Source: Streptomyces olindensis (GTDB lineage: Bacteria; Actinomycetota; Actinomycetes; Streptomycetales; Streptomycetaceae). From it: 64,000 nt of DNA. Where the stretch lies: the NCBI GenBank assembly GCA_000696115.1, contig JJOH01000019.1, forward strand, positions 62,001 to 126,000, given 5' to 3'. Below are positions 26,585 through 35,164 of the stretch, in pieces. Made by a program: the position numbers and the translations under genes. The notes under the pieces are model-generated. The model saw only the letters and a program-made list of their open reading frames with translations, ran no database searches and was not told the origin of the DNA. Position 1 is the stretch's first letter. Each line of letters begins with the position of its first letter.

Positions 26585-26686
26585 TCAGACGCTGCTCAGC
26601 AGCTGCGGGGCCAGTTGCTTGATCATGGTGTTGGTCCAAGCGGGCGACGTCGAGGGGTCCGCGATGCGGTCGGCCGGGGTGTCCAC
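26585..26686 (-). CDS. possible 33-residue small protein
   Basis: GTG 26686 is preceded by GGGAGG at seven bases, a strong ribosome-binding site, and the frame closes at 26585. The peptide is acidic/polar at first and ends in an amphipathic helix (MIKQLAPQLLSSV). It lies in the 425-base gap between the DinB-like gene and the methyltransferase gene, which otherwise holds only the promoter of the latter. It may equally be the tail of a decayed gene. Confidence 0.3.
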   Translation of the reverse strand: MDTPADRIADPSTSPAWTNTMIKQLAPQLLSSV

Positions 26687-26919
26687 GGCCCCACCTCCCA
26701 CCGAGAGGGACAGTCATGCCCGGGGTATCCACGGGAGAGCCGGTGACACAGAGTGCGCGAACCGTGACATTCTCATGGTCGCGGCGGGACCTGGGCCGAT
26801 CATCATGTCGTTCGATCGTGGGCACCTTCGCCGACAGGCTGGCACCGCCCAACTCCCCCTCCCTAGGATGTACTTCCTGTCCAGCCAGTCCGTTGGCGCG
26901 GCACCTTGCAGGGGGAACG

Positions 26920-27747
26920 ATGCACTCCGAGAAGCAGCTGTCCACCGAGATCGACGCGAACGTGCCGACGGCAGCGCGCATGTACGACTACTACCTGGGC
27001 GGCAAGGACAACTACGCGGCCGACCGCGCCGCGTGCGAGGAACTCGACAAGGTCGTCCCCAGCACGCGCCGCCTGGCCCTGAACAACCGGCGTTTCCTCC
27101 AGCGTGTCGTGCGGACCCTGTCCGAGGAGTACGGAATCCGGCAGTACCTCGACCACGGCTCAGGTCTGCCCACGCAGGACAACGTGCACCAGGTCGCCCA
27201 GCGCATCGACCCCACGACCCACGTGGTGTACGTCGACAACGACCCCATGGTGCTGGTCCACGGCCGTGCGCTGCTGGAGCAGGACGAGCGCACCACCGTC
27301 ATCCACGCGGACATGCGCGAGACCGACCTGATCCTCGACCACCCCGACACCAAGCGGCTGATCGACTTCTCCGAGCCGGTGTGCGTGCTCTTCAACTCGG
27401 TGTTCCACTGCATCCCCGACAGCGACACCGACGGGCCGCTCGCGGTGGCGCGCCGCGTCCGGGAACGGCTCGCGCCCGGCAGCTTCATGGTGATGTGCCA
27501 GCTGGTCAGCGAGGACCCCGAGGTCCGCGACTTCGTCACGAACTTCATGGACCAGGCGACCCAGGGGCACTGGGGCCGGGTGCGTGAGGAGAAGGACGTC
27601 GCCGCGTACTTCGAGGGTCTGGAGATACTCGAACCGGGCCTCGTGGAGGTGTCCACCTGGCGTCCGGACACGGAGGTGGCGCCCCGTCAGCTCACCCACG
27701 AGTGGATCGAGTTCGGCGGTGTGGGGCGGGTTCCGCTGGAGCAGTGA
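26920..27747 (+). CDS. SAM-dependent methyltransferase, PF04672 family
   Basis: 275 residues from ATG 26920 with AGGGGGAA just upstream; longer in-frame starts lack it. The family hallmark ARMYDYYLGGKDNYAADR is at residues 16-33. A SAM-binding region follows with HGSGLPT, VVYVDNDPMV and the acidic VIHADMRE. This Streptomyces-rich family (S-adenosyl methyltransferase) mostly has unknown small-molecule targets. It ends in a very strong hairpin shared with the convergent XRE gene. Confidence 0.88.
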   Translation: MHSEKQLSTEIDANVPTAARMYDYYLGGKDNYAADRAACEELDKVVPSTRRLALNNRRFLQRVVRTLSEEYGIRQYLDHGSGLPTQDNVHQVAQRIDPTTHVVYVDNDPMVLVHGRALLEQDERTTVIHADMRETDLILDHPDTKRLIDFSEPVCVLFNSVFHCIPDSDTDGPLAVARRVRERLAPGSFMVMCQLVSEDPEVRDFVTNFMDQATQGHWGRVREEKDVAAYFEGLEILEPGLVEVSTWRPDTEVAPRQLTHEWIEFGGVGRVPLEQ

Positions 27748-27752
27748 CCGAG

Positions 27753-27791
27753 GTGTCTGTCGTGGGACGGAGGCCGTCCCACGACAGACAC
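27753..27791. terminator. strong bidirectional hairpin terminator
   Basis: Perfect 18-bp inverted repeat (27753-27770 with 27774-27791) around a three-base loop. It lies five bases after the methyltransferase stop and seven before the stop of the convergent XRE gene. Confidence 0.85.
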
Positions 27792-27798
27792 ACGCATG

Positions 27799-28713
27799 TC
27801 ACGGGTAGCGCTGCTCCATCGTCCGGCGCAGCATCTCGAGGGAGTCACGCGGCTTCAGCGCCTCGTCCGCGAGGCGGTCCAGCGCGATCCGGTACTCCTC
27901 CGTCTCGTCCCGGTCCTCCAGGAAGTTGGCGCTCCTGATGTGCTCCAGGTAGACCACGTCGGGAAGGTCCAGGCCGCCGAAGCGGAGATACGTCACCGGG
28001 ATGGCGGGCGCCGAGGCGTTCGTGACGCCCAGCGGCACGATCTGCACCGTCACATTGGGGCGCCGCGCCATCTCGACGAGGTGCGCGAGCTGTTCCCGCA
28101 TCACGTCGGTGCTGCCCAGGACGCGCAGCAGCACGGACTCGTCGATGATCGCCCACAGCTGCGGGGCGTCGGACCGCGACAGCAACCGCGCCCGGCGCAT
28201 GCGGAGTTCGACGCGCCGCTCCACCTCGCCGGCCGGCGCGTTCGGCAGGCCGCGCTCCACCACCGCCCTGGTGTAGGCGGGGATCTGCAACAGGCCGGGC
28301 ACGTACTGGATCTCGAACGTACGGATCGTGGCGGCGGCCTCCTGAAGTCCGACCAGGCGGTCGAACCACTCGGGCATCAGCCGCTTGTCGTACCGCTGCC
28401 ACCAGCCCGGCTCACCGGCGCGCTGCAGCAGCTTGAGCAGCACCGAGGCTTCGTAGGCGTCGGTGCCGTACAGCTCCAGCAGCGCCCGGACATCGCTCTC
28501 CGTCGGCGGGCGGCGGCCCTTGCCCGCCTCGATGCGGGACAGTTTCGCGGCGCTGAAACCGACAGCGCGCGCCGCCTGGTCCTGGGCCAGCCCGGCGTCC
28601 TCACGGAAGCCTGCCAGCTGTACGCCGACGAGCATCTTCAGCAGAGTCGGCGCCGGCTCGGGCCTGTCCAGGTAGGGTTCCAGACGGGAGATGCGATGCG
28701 ACGCGGCGGACAT
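27799..28713 (-). CDS. XRE regulator with DUF5753 (Scr1-like)
   Basis: 304 residues from ATG 28713 (GGGAG upstream). An N-terminal HTH (about 20-85; LVGVQLAGFREDAGLAQDQAA and FSAAKLSRIEAGKG) is followed by the DUF5753 domain, with its typical EIQYVPGLLQIPAYTRAV, VWAIIDESVLLR-like and VTYLRF motifs. Such proteins sit next to DUF397 proteins and anti-sigma-like ATPases in dozens of Streptomyces loci, some affecting antibiotic production and development. Here the DUF397 gene lies upstream on the same strand and the ATPase gene is divergent. Confidence 0.9.
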   Translation of the reverse strand: MSAASHRISRLEPYLDRPEPAPTLLKMLVGVQLAGFREDAGLAQDQAARAVGFSAAKLSRIEAGKGRRPPTESDVRALLELYGTDAYEASVLLKLLQRAGEPGWWQRYDKRLMPEWFDRLVGLQEAAATIRTFEIQYVPGLLQIPAYTRAVVERGLPNAPAGEVERRVELRMRRARLLSRSDAPQLWAIIDESVLLRVLGSTDVMREQLAHLVEMARRPNVTVQIVPLGVTNASAPAIPVTYLRFGGLDLPDVVYLEHIRSANFLEDRDETEEYRIALDRLADEALKPRDSLEMLRRTMEQRYP

Positions 28714-28864
28714 CCTGACTCCCAGCAGACCGGCACAAGGGCGACTTACACTATCGCACCCGGCCGGGCCTCTCCGCATCAGCCCGTACGCCCGCATGGA
28801 CAGGGGAAGTTGGGTTCCGCTTCACCAGGGAGGCTCCACACCGCGGACGCGTCGGCACCCCCGC

Positions 28865-29095
28865 TCACACCAAGTGGTCGAACTCGCCGTCCTTCGCCCC
28901 GGCCAGGAACGCCGCCACCTCAGCGGCCGTGTAGACCAGGGCGGGTCCGTCGGGGTCGCGGGAGTTGCGCAGGGCGATCCCCCCGTCCACGAGAGGGGCC
29001 ACCTCGACGCAGTTGCCCTCGGCGTTGCTGTGCCGGCTCTTGATCCAGCAGGCGTCCAACGAACTCGCCCGCACTCCGTTCCGCACTGGTGGCAC
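28865..29095 (-). CDS. DUF397 family protein
   Basis: 76 residues from GTG 29095, preceded by AAGGAG at six bases. It shows the family core WIKSRHSNAEGNCVEVA, then ALRNSRDPDGPALVYT, then AAFLAGAKDGEFD. It is the usual partner of the DUF5753 XRE protein downstream, whose DNA binding it is thought to counter. Longer in-frame starts add an unconserved, Cys-containing extension. Confidence 0.9.
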   Translation of the reverse strand: MPPVRNGVRASSLDACWIKSRHSNAEGNCVEVAPLVDGGIALRNSRDPDGPALVYTAAEVAAFLAGAKDGEFDHLV

Positions 29096-29266
29096 CGCAG
29101 TCTCCTTGCTCTCCGGCCGTACTCGTCCCGGCTCGCGTACCCACAACGGCTTGTTTTCCACGCAATTTCTCGTGCAATTGCACGCGAGCGCCGTCAGCGT
29201 GGATAATAGCTGCGGCGTCAACCCCCGTGCTGGCGCCGCGTCCTGACGTCGCATCGGGGAGATGCC

Positions 29267-29836
29267 GTGTCATCACCTGCGCATCATGTGCTCCGGCAGC
29301 CGAGTGGGGCTGCGGCGCACGCAGGCGCATCGGCGACGGCCCACGACCTCCCGCCCGGCCCGCTCACGGCGACGCCGTACGGAACCCCGCCCGCGATGCC
29401 GGAGACGGTGCCGCAGCCCCCGGCCGCCCTGTCCGCCTCGGCCGCCCTGCGTGTCGAGTGCAGCCGGGAGGGCTTCGCGCGCGTCCGGTCCTTCACACGT
29501 GACACCCTCCACGTGTGGTCGCTCGACCACTGCTGTGACGACGCCACCCTCGTCATCACCGAGCTCACCGCCAACGCCGCGACGCACGCGGTGGCGGGCA
29601 CACCGGGTGCGCCGGAGATCCGGCTCGGATTCCTCCTGGACCCGACGCACCTGCTGGTCACCGTCTCCGACCCCGACGACCATCCGCCCGTGTACGCGCC
29701 CGCCGGCTCCTCCCTGGAGGAGAACGGCCGCGGCCTGTGCATCGTCGACGCCCTGTCCGAGGAATGGGGCTGGACCCCCAGCCCTCCGGCGGGCAAGACG
29801 GTCTGGGCCAGATTGTCGACCTGTCCACCCCTCTGA
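29267..29836 (+). CDS. ATP-binding protein, RsbW-like anti-sigma kinase fold
   Basis: 189 residues from GTG 29267 (GGGGAG at five bases). After a Pro/Ala-rich 50-residue leader comes a compact HATPase_c domain: the N box VITELTANAATHA, then VTVSDPDD, then ENGRGLCIVDALSEEWGW as G box. It lacks a kinase dimerisation domain, as in RsbW/SpoIIAB-type anti-sigma factors. It is divergent from the DUF397/XRE pair, completing a common actinobacterial three-gene module. The next gene starts 28 bases later. Confidence 0.86.
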   Translation: MSSPAHHVLRQPSGAAAHAGASATAHDLPPGPLTATPYGTPPAMPETVPQPPAALSASAALRVECSREGFARVRSFTRDTLHVWSLDHCCDDATLVITELTANAATHAVAGTPGAPEIRLGFLLDPTHLLVTVSDPDDHPPVYAPAGSSLEENGRGLCIVDALSEEWGWTPSPPAGKTVWARLSTCPPL

Positions 29837-29864
29837 CACGACTGCCGCGGAAAGGCCCCCAGCC

Positions 29865-30401
29865 ATGCGCAGCGCTTCGACGGAACACCCGAGCAGCGAG
29901 CGCCCCGACGCCCCGACCGGGGTGGCCCGGATCACGCCGCTCACGGCACTGGACCGCGTGCCGTGGGGCGACATCCAGGACTCCACCGGTTCGGCGGCGG
30001 CCATCCCCCTGCTGCTCAACGGCATCGCCTGGGGCGACGCCGACACGGCCCGGTCCGCCCTCGACGACCTGCGGAAACGGATCTGTCAGTTCGGCTTCGT
30101 CGTGGAGCAGGCGACCGCCGCCACGGTGCCGTTCCTGTGGGAGCTGGCGAAGCTGCCGCAGGTGACCTGCCGCGCCGAGATCATCCAGCTGCTCAAGAGC
30201 ATCGCCGACGCCCGGCAGTGGGAGAGCACCGCCGCCGTCTATCCGAAGCTGATGAACCGCCGGGAGAACCCGGTGGTGTGGGAGCGCGCCGCACGGCAGG
30301 CGGTACGCGCCCGGCGCGGCGACCTCGGCCGGCTGATGGCCGACGAGGACACCGAGATCGCCCGCGCCACCACCGAGCTGGCCCGCGCCCTCGCCACCTG
30401 A
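29865..30401 (+). CDS. helical-repeat hypothetical protein
   Basis: 178 residues from ATG 29865, with AAAGG about ten bases upstream. Residues 45-175 form paired helices (ALDDLRKRI, ATVPFLWELAKLP, IIQLLKSIADAR, ERAARQAVRARRGDL) resembling HEAT/ARM repeats found in small Streptomyces proteins. No catalytic motif or signal peptide. It is probably cotranscribed with the RsbW-like gene 28 bases upstream. Function unknown. Confidence 0.65.
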   Translation: MRSASTEHPSSERPDAPTGVARITPLTALDRVPWGDIQDSTGSAAAIPLLLNGIAWGDADTARSALDDLRKRICQFGFVVEQATAATVPFLWELAKLPQVTCRAEIIQLLKSIADARQWESTAAVYPKLMNRRENPVVWERAARQAVRARRGDLGRLMADEDTEIARATTELARALAT

Positions 30402-30529
30402 GGCCATGGTGCGTTTCCCGGGGGCCGGGAGCCCATGCGGGTCCGGAGTCGTGACGAAACGGTGAGGGCCCCCTGTCACCATGGGTGATGCCCCTCGCCT
30501 CCCGGGGCCGGGCAGTGTAGACATGGCAC

Positions 30530-33266
30530 ATGGTCCGACTCTTGGGTCGATCCGGGACTCGATCGCCCCTGCGGCTCGGCGCTGCACCGTCCGCACGGCA
30601 GCGGCGGGAGGCGGGCCCGTCGCGGTGGCGTCCGGTGGCGGGGCTGCGGTCGGCGCTGGGCGGGCGCAGCGTCGCCGGACAGGTGTTCCTGCTGGTCGTG
30701 GTGATCGTGCTGCTGCTGGTCGTGGCCGCCGTGGTGGCGCTGGTCCTGCAGGTGCGGCACGACACGACACTGGAGGCCCGCAACCGTTCCCTCGCCGTCG
30801 CGGAGACCTTCGCCAACGCGCCGGGCACCGTCGAGGCGCTGCGCGGCCCCGACCCCACGGCCGTCCTGCAGCCGAGGGCCGAGGCCGCCCGTGAACGGTC
30901 GGAGGTCGACTTCGTCGTCGTCATGAACACCGACGGCATCCGCTACACCCACCCCAAGACGGACCGCATCGGCAAACGGTTCGTCGGGACGATCGCACCG
31001 GCGCTGGCCGGAAAGGCCGTGACCGAGGAGATCGAGGGCACCATCGGCCCCCTCGTGCAGGCCGTGGTGCCGGTGAAGGACCCGGACGGGCGGGTCGTGG
31101 GCCTGGTCTCCGCGGGCATCACGACGGCGAACGTCGGCGGGACCGCCGACGAGCAGCTGCCGCTCCTCCTCTCCGCCGCCGCCGCGGCGCTCGCCCTGGC
31201 GACGGCGGGTGCCGCGCTGGTGAGCAGGCGGCTGCTGCGGCAGACGCACGGCCTCGGGCCGCACGAGATGACCCGGATGTACGAACACCACGACGCCGTG
31301 CTGCACGCCGTCCGCGAGGGCGTCCTCATCGTCGACGTCGGCGGCACCCTGGTCCTCGCCAACGACGAGGCGCACCGGCTGCTCGGGCTGCCCGCCGACG
31401 CCGAGGGCCGGCACGTCCTCAGCCTCGGCCTCGACCCGGACACCGCCGACCTGCTGGCCTCCGGGCGCGTCGCCACGGACGAGGTGCACCTCGTCGGTGA
31501 CCGGCTCCTGGCCGTCAACCAGCGGACCACGGACCACGCGGGCGGCCCGCCCGGCAGCGTCGCCACACTGCGCGACTCCACCGAGCTGCGCGCCCTGTCC
31601 GGCCGGGCCGAGACCGCGCGGGAACGGCTCAACATGCTGTACGACGCCGGCGTGGGCATCGGGACGAGCCTCGATGTGACGCGCACGGCCGAGGAGCTGA
31701 CCGAGCTGGCCGTGCCCCGGTTCGCCGACTTCGCCACCGTGGACCTGTTCGACGCGGTGCTGGGCGGCGGGCAGCCGGACGCGGCCGCCGCGCTGAGCCG
31801 CACGGCGCTGAGCGGGATCCGCAAGGACGCTCCGCTGTACGCCGTCGGCGAGCGGATCAGGTTCGTCGAGTCCTCCCCGCAGGGCCGCAGTCTCGCCACC
31901 GGCCGGCCCGTCCTGGAACCCCGGCTGAGCAAGGCCCCCGGCTGGCAGGCGCAGGACCTCGAACGCTCGGCGCAGATCGTCGACTACGGCATCCACTCCC
32001 TGATCACGGTGCCGCTGCGGGCCGGCACCCTGGTGCTGGGCGTGGTCAGCTTCTGGCGCTACGAGAAGCCGGAGCCGTTCGACGAGGACGAGCTGGCCCT
32101 GGCGGAGGAGTTGGTCGCGCGGGCCGCCGTCTCCATCGACAACGCGCGCCGCTACACGCGCGAGCACAGCATGGCGGTGACGCTCCAGCGCAGCCTGCTC
32201 CCGAGGAACCTGCCCGAGCAGGGCGCGCTGGAGATCGCCTACCGCTATCTGCCCGCGCAGGCCGGCGTGGGCGGCGACTGGTTCGACGTGCTGCCGCTGT
32301 CGGGGGCCCGGGTCGCGCTCGTGGTCGGCGACGTCGTCGGCCACGGTCTGCACGCCGCGGCCACGATGGGGCGGCTGCGCACCGCGGTGCCACAACTTCT
32401 CCGCCCTCGACCTGCCGCCCGAGGAACTCATCGCCCTGCTGGACGAGTTGGTCGGCCGCATCGACCAGGACGAGACGGAGGCGGAGGGCAGCGCCCCGGT
32501 CACCGGCGCGACCTGCCTGTACGCCGTCTACGACCCGGTCTCGCGGCGGTGCACCGTCGCGCGGGCCGGGCATCCGCCGCCGGCCCTCATCCACCCCGAC
32601 GGCCACGTCGAGTTCCCCGAGGTGCCGGCCGGGCCCCCGCTCGGCCTCGGCGGTCTGCCGTTCGAGACGGCCGAGCTGGAGCTGGCCGAGGGCAGCCGGC
32701 TCGTCCTCTACACCGACGGACTGGTCGAGGACCGCGAGCGGGACATCGACGTCGGCCTGGAGATGCTGCGCGAGGCCCTGGGCCGGTCCGGCCAGTCCCC
32801 CGAGGACACCTGCCGGACCGTCCTCGACTCACAGCTCACGGCCCGCTCCAGCGACGACATCGCCCTGATCGTCGCGCGCACCCGGGCGCTCGACGCCGGC
32901 CGGGTCGCCGAGTGGCCGGTGCCGGCCGACCCGGCGGCCGTGGGCGAGGTGCGGGCGGCGGTCAGCCGGCAACTGGCCGAGTGGGGGCTGGACGAGCTGA
33001 CGTTCACCACCGAGCTCATCCTGAGCGAGCTGGTCACCAACGCGCTCCGGTACGGAGACGGCCCCATCCGCGTGCGGGTGCTGCGCGATCGCAACCTGAT
33101 CTGTGAGGTGTTCGACAGCAGCAGCACCTCGCCGCACCTGCGGTACGCGACCATGACGGACGAGGGCGGGCGGGGCCTGTTCCTCGTCGCGCAGCTCGCG
33201 GAACGCTGGGGAACGCGTTATCTGGCCGCGGGGAAGGTGATCTGGGCGGAGCAGCCCCTGCCGTGA
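30530..33266 (+). pseudogene. sensor PP2C phosphatase with RsbW-like domain, frameshifted
   Basis: Two frames belong to one gene. From ATG 30530 come a transmembrane helix (about residues 55-75), an extracytoplasmic sensor region, a second helix near 210, a PAS domain (about 250-355), a GAF domain (about 370-550) and the start of a SpoIIE phosphatase (GGDWFDVLP, VGDVVGHGLHAA). At 32388-32392 the coding GCGGTGC reads on with one extra C. Normal sequence continues one frame over, through LYAVYDP, ARAGHPPP, LYTDGLVEDR and SSDDIALIV, to an RsbW-type ATPase (ELILSELVTNALRYG, GRGLFLVAQL) ending at 33266. A typical intact protein would be about 910 residues and would control an anti-anti-sigma factor. 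The shift may be genuine or a sequencing error. Confidence 0.8.
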
Positions 33267-33270
33267 GCGG

Positions 33271-34233
33271 TCACCGGGCCGTGTCCGCCCGGGGCCGCTG
33301 CCCGATCCGGTCCACCACCCCCACCGCCACCAGTCCCTTGACCTCGGTGTACTTCCGGCCGCCCCGCAGCTCGCCGTCCACCCACCGGCCGCCCTGCGAG
33401 CCCTCCTGCCGCAGACCGAGGTAGGCGTAGGTCTTCGGGTCGAAGATGAAGGCGAAGGTCACGCCGGGGTGCGAGACGGCGACGCCGCGGCGGCCGAGCG
33501 CGTCCACCGCGTCGTGGTCCAACCTGATGCCGGGCAGCTTCGCGACGGCCTCGAAGGCGGCGGCCTGGAGGCCGGGCGGCATCACACGGGGGCCGCGCAG
33601 GAGCAGGCAGGCGTTCAGGTACGCGTCCTGGGCGGCTTCCGGGCTTCCCGGGTCCCGCAGGCTGAGGACGTCCAGGAGCTTGTCGGGGTCCGTGGGCCAC
33701 TTCTTGAGCTCCGCGTACTCGGTGGGGGGCCAGCGCACCTCGTGCTCGCCCAGGGGAGGTTCGTCGAGGATCCGGCCGTAGTAGCTGTACCGGGAGGGCT
33801 TGGAGCCGTCGACCGACAGCCAGCTCTCGTCCGTGAACCGCTCGGTCCTGCCGCCCTTGAGGAAGGTACGGGTGGAGATCTCCTTGGTGTAGAGGTACTG
33901 GTCGTCGCGTGGGACCGGCAGGTGCGCGCTGTCGGAGCGCGACCGCTCGGCGGCCCCGTGCAGGAGCCGCGCCGCGCCGGCCAACTGCGGTGCCGTGGCG
34001 TCCCGTTCCTCCTTGTCGGTCGTCAGGACGACGGCTCCGGTCGCGACGGCCGCGGTGGCCGTCGCGGCGAGCGCCGTGCGGAGCGCGAGCCTGCGGGGGA
34101 AGGCTCCGGCACCGCGCGGGCGGCTCTCGCTGTGGACGGCCCGCAGCAGGCGGGCCCGGGCGTCGCCGCGGGCCCGGTCGGTCAGCGGGGCCACGTCGGT
34201 CTCCAGTTCGCGCACGGCGGTGAGGTCATCCAC
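33271..34233 (-). CDS. CU044_5270 family membrane protein, sigma-factor partner
   Basis: 320 residues from the start at 34233, overlapping the sigma-factor stop by eight bases. An Arg/Asp-rich cytoplasmic N-terminus (about 50 residues) precedes one transmembrane helix (LALRTALAATATAAVATGAVVL). An exported domain follows with YLYTKEISTRTF, a WPPTEYAEL segment and a C-terminal FAFIFDPKTYAYLGLR strand, as in the actinobacterial CU044_5270 family. The position and topology suggest an anti-sigma or sensor role for the cotranscribed ECF factor. It converges on the frameshifted phosphatase with a four-base gap. Confidence 0.8.
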   Translation of the reverse strand: MDDLTAVRELETDVAPLTDRARGDARARLLRAVHSESRPRGAGAFPRRLALRTALAATATAAVATGAVVLTTDKEERDATAPQLAGAARLLHGAAERSRSDSAHLPVPRDDQYLYTKEISTRTFLKGGRTERFTDESWLSVDGSKPSRYSYYGRILDEPPLGEHEVRWPPTEYAELKKWPTDPDKLLDVLSLRDPGSPEAAQDAYLNACLLLRGPRVMPPGLQAAAFEAVAKLPGIRLDHDAVDALGRRGVAVSHPGVTFAFIFDPKTYAYLGLRQEGSQGGRWVDGELRGGRKYTEVKGLVAVGVVDRIGQRPRADTAR

Positions 34234-34903
34234 GAGCAGTCTCCTCGGTCTCGCCGGCCGGGCCGGCCTCGTCCGTCTCGTCGTAGGGGGCGGTGGGATC
34301 GGATCCGCCCAGTGCTTCGCGCAGCTTCTTCCGGGCCCGGTGCAGCCGGGAGCGGACGGTGCCCACGGGGATGTCGAGGGCTTGGGCGGCCTCCGCGTAG
34401 TCGAGGTCGCCCCAGGCGATCACCAGCAGCACATCGCGGTGGCGGGCGGGCAGCGCGGCGAGGGCGCCGGCCAGGGCGGCGCGCGAGCCCTCGGCGCTGA
34501 CGCGGGCGGCGACCCGGTCCGCCAACGGCTCGGCGTCGCCGCTCCGTTCGGCCGGTGCCTCTGCGGCGACGCGGGACAGGGCGCGCAGCCTGCGTGCCTC
34601 GGCGCGCCGGTGCCGGCCGACGAGGTTGGTGGCGATGCCGTACAACCAGGGGCGGGCCGCCGACCGCGACAGGTCGTAGCGGCGGCGCTGCTGGAAGGCG
34701 GTCACGAACGTCTCGGCCATCAGGTCGTCGGCCGCCTCGGTGCCGAGACGCCGGGCGATGTACCAGTGGATGTCGTCGGCGTAGCGGTCGAAGAGCACCG
34801 CGAACGCGTCGGGGTCCTCCCGGGACCGCTCGATCACCGCCACGTCGGGCTCCTCGCACCGGTCGGGGGCGCGGCGGGCTCCGACGCCCGGGAGTGCGGT
34901 CAC
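34226..34903 (-). CDS. ECF-type RNA polymerase sigma factor
   Basis: 225 residues from GTG 34903 (AGAGG at six bases). Region 2 is at about 30-100 with DRYADDIHWYIARRLG, DDLMAETFVTAF and ARPWLYGIATNL. Region 4 is at about 140-195 with LPARHRDVLLVIAWGDLDYAEAA and VGTVRSRLHRARKKL. No region 3 is present, as expected for ECF factors. It is translationally coupled to the membrane partner downstream and divergent from the iron-box reductase. A 30-residue acidic tail follows region 4. Confidence 0.9.
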   Translation of the reverse strand: MTALPGVGARRAPDRCEEPDVAVIERSREDPDAFAVLFDRYADDIHWYIARRLGTEAADDLMAETFVTAFQQRRRYDLSRSAARPWLYGIATNLVGRHRRAEARRLRALSRVAAEAPAERSGDAEPLADRVAARVSAEGSRAALAGALAALPARHRDVLLVIAWGDLDYAEAAQALDIPVGTVRSRLHRARKKLREALGGSDPTAPYDETDEAGPAGETEETARG

Positions 34904-35052
34904 CGGTCGCCTCTCGGGCAGGGCCGATCGTCTGTCAGGTCCATGGGGCCTTCTTTCGCCGTCACGGGCATGGTCGACTGCTGTTCGCCGATGCCCGCGT
35001 TCGGGTTCCCCGGGGAGGGCGTGCGAGGGTGCCGCGACAGGCCGGACCCCTG

Positions 35053-35073
35053 CTCATAAAGTAGCTTTATGAG
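35053..35073. repeat. perfect AT-rich palindrome, possible operator
   Basis: CTCATAAAG (35053-35061) and CTTTATGAG (35065-35073) form a perfect nine-base inverted repeat around TAG. The AT content is striking in this GC-rich genome. It sits midway between the divergent sigma gene and the reductase gene, 27 bp from the iron box, so a regulator-binding site is more likely than a terminator. Confidence 0.55.
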
Positions 35074-35099
35074 CTCATAGACCGGACCCGCATACCGAC

Positions 35100-35118
35100 T
35101 TAGGCTTGCCTTAGTTTA
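35100..35118 (+). promoter_or_regulatory. iron-box-like site (DmdR/IdeR)
   Basis: TTAGGCTTGCCTTAGTTTA matches 15 of 19 positions of the DtxR/IdeR/DmdR consensus TWAGGTTAGSCTWACCTWA. It lies 46 bp before the reductase start, where bound repressor would block transcription when iron is plentiful. Confidence 0.55.
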
Positions 35119-35164
35119 GGCTTCCCGTCGAGATCGCTTGTCGCCGCTCGAAGGGAACCTGACC

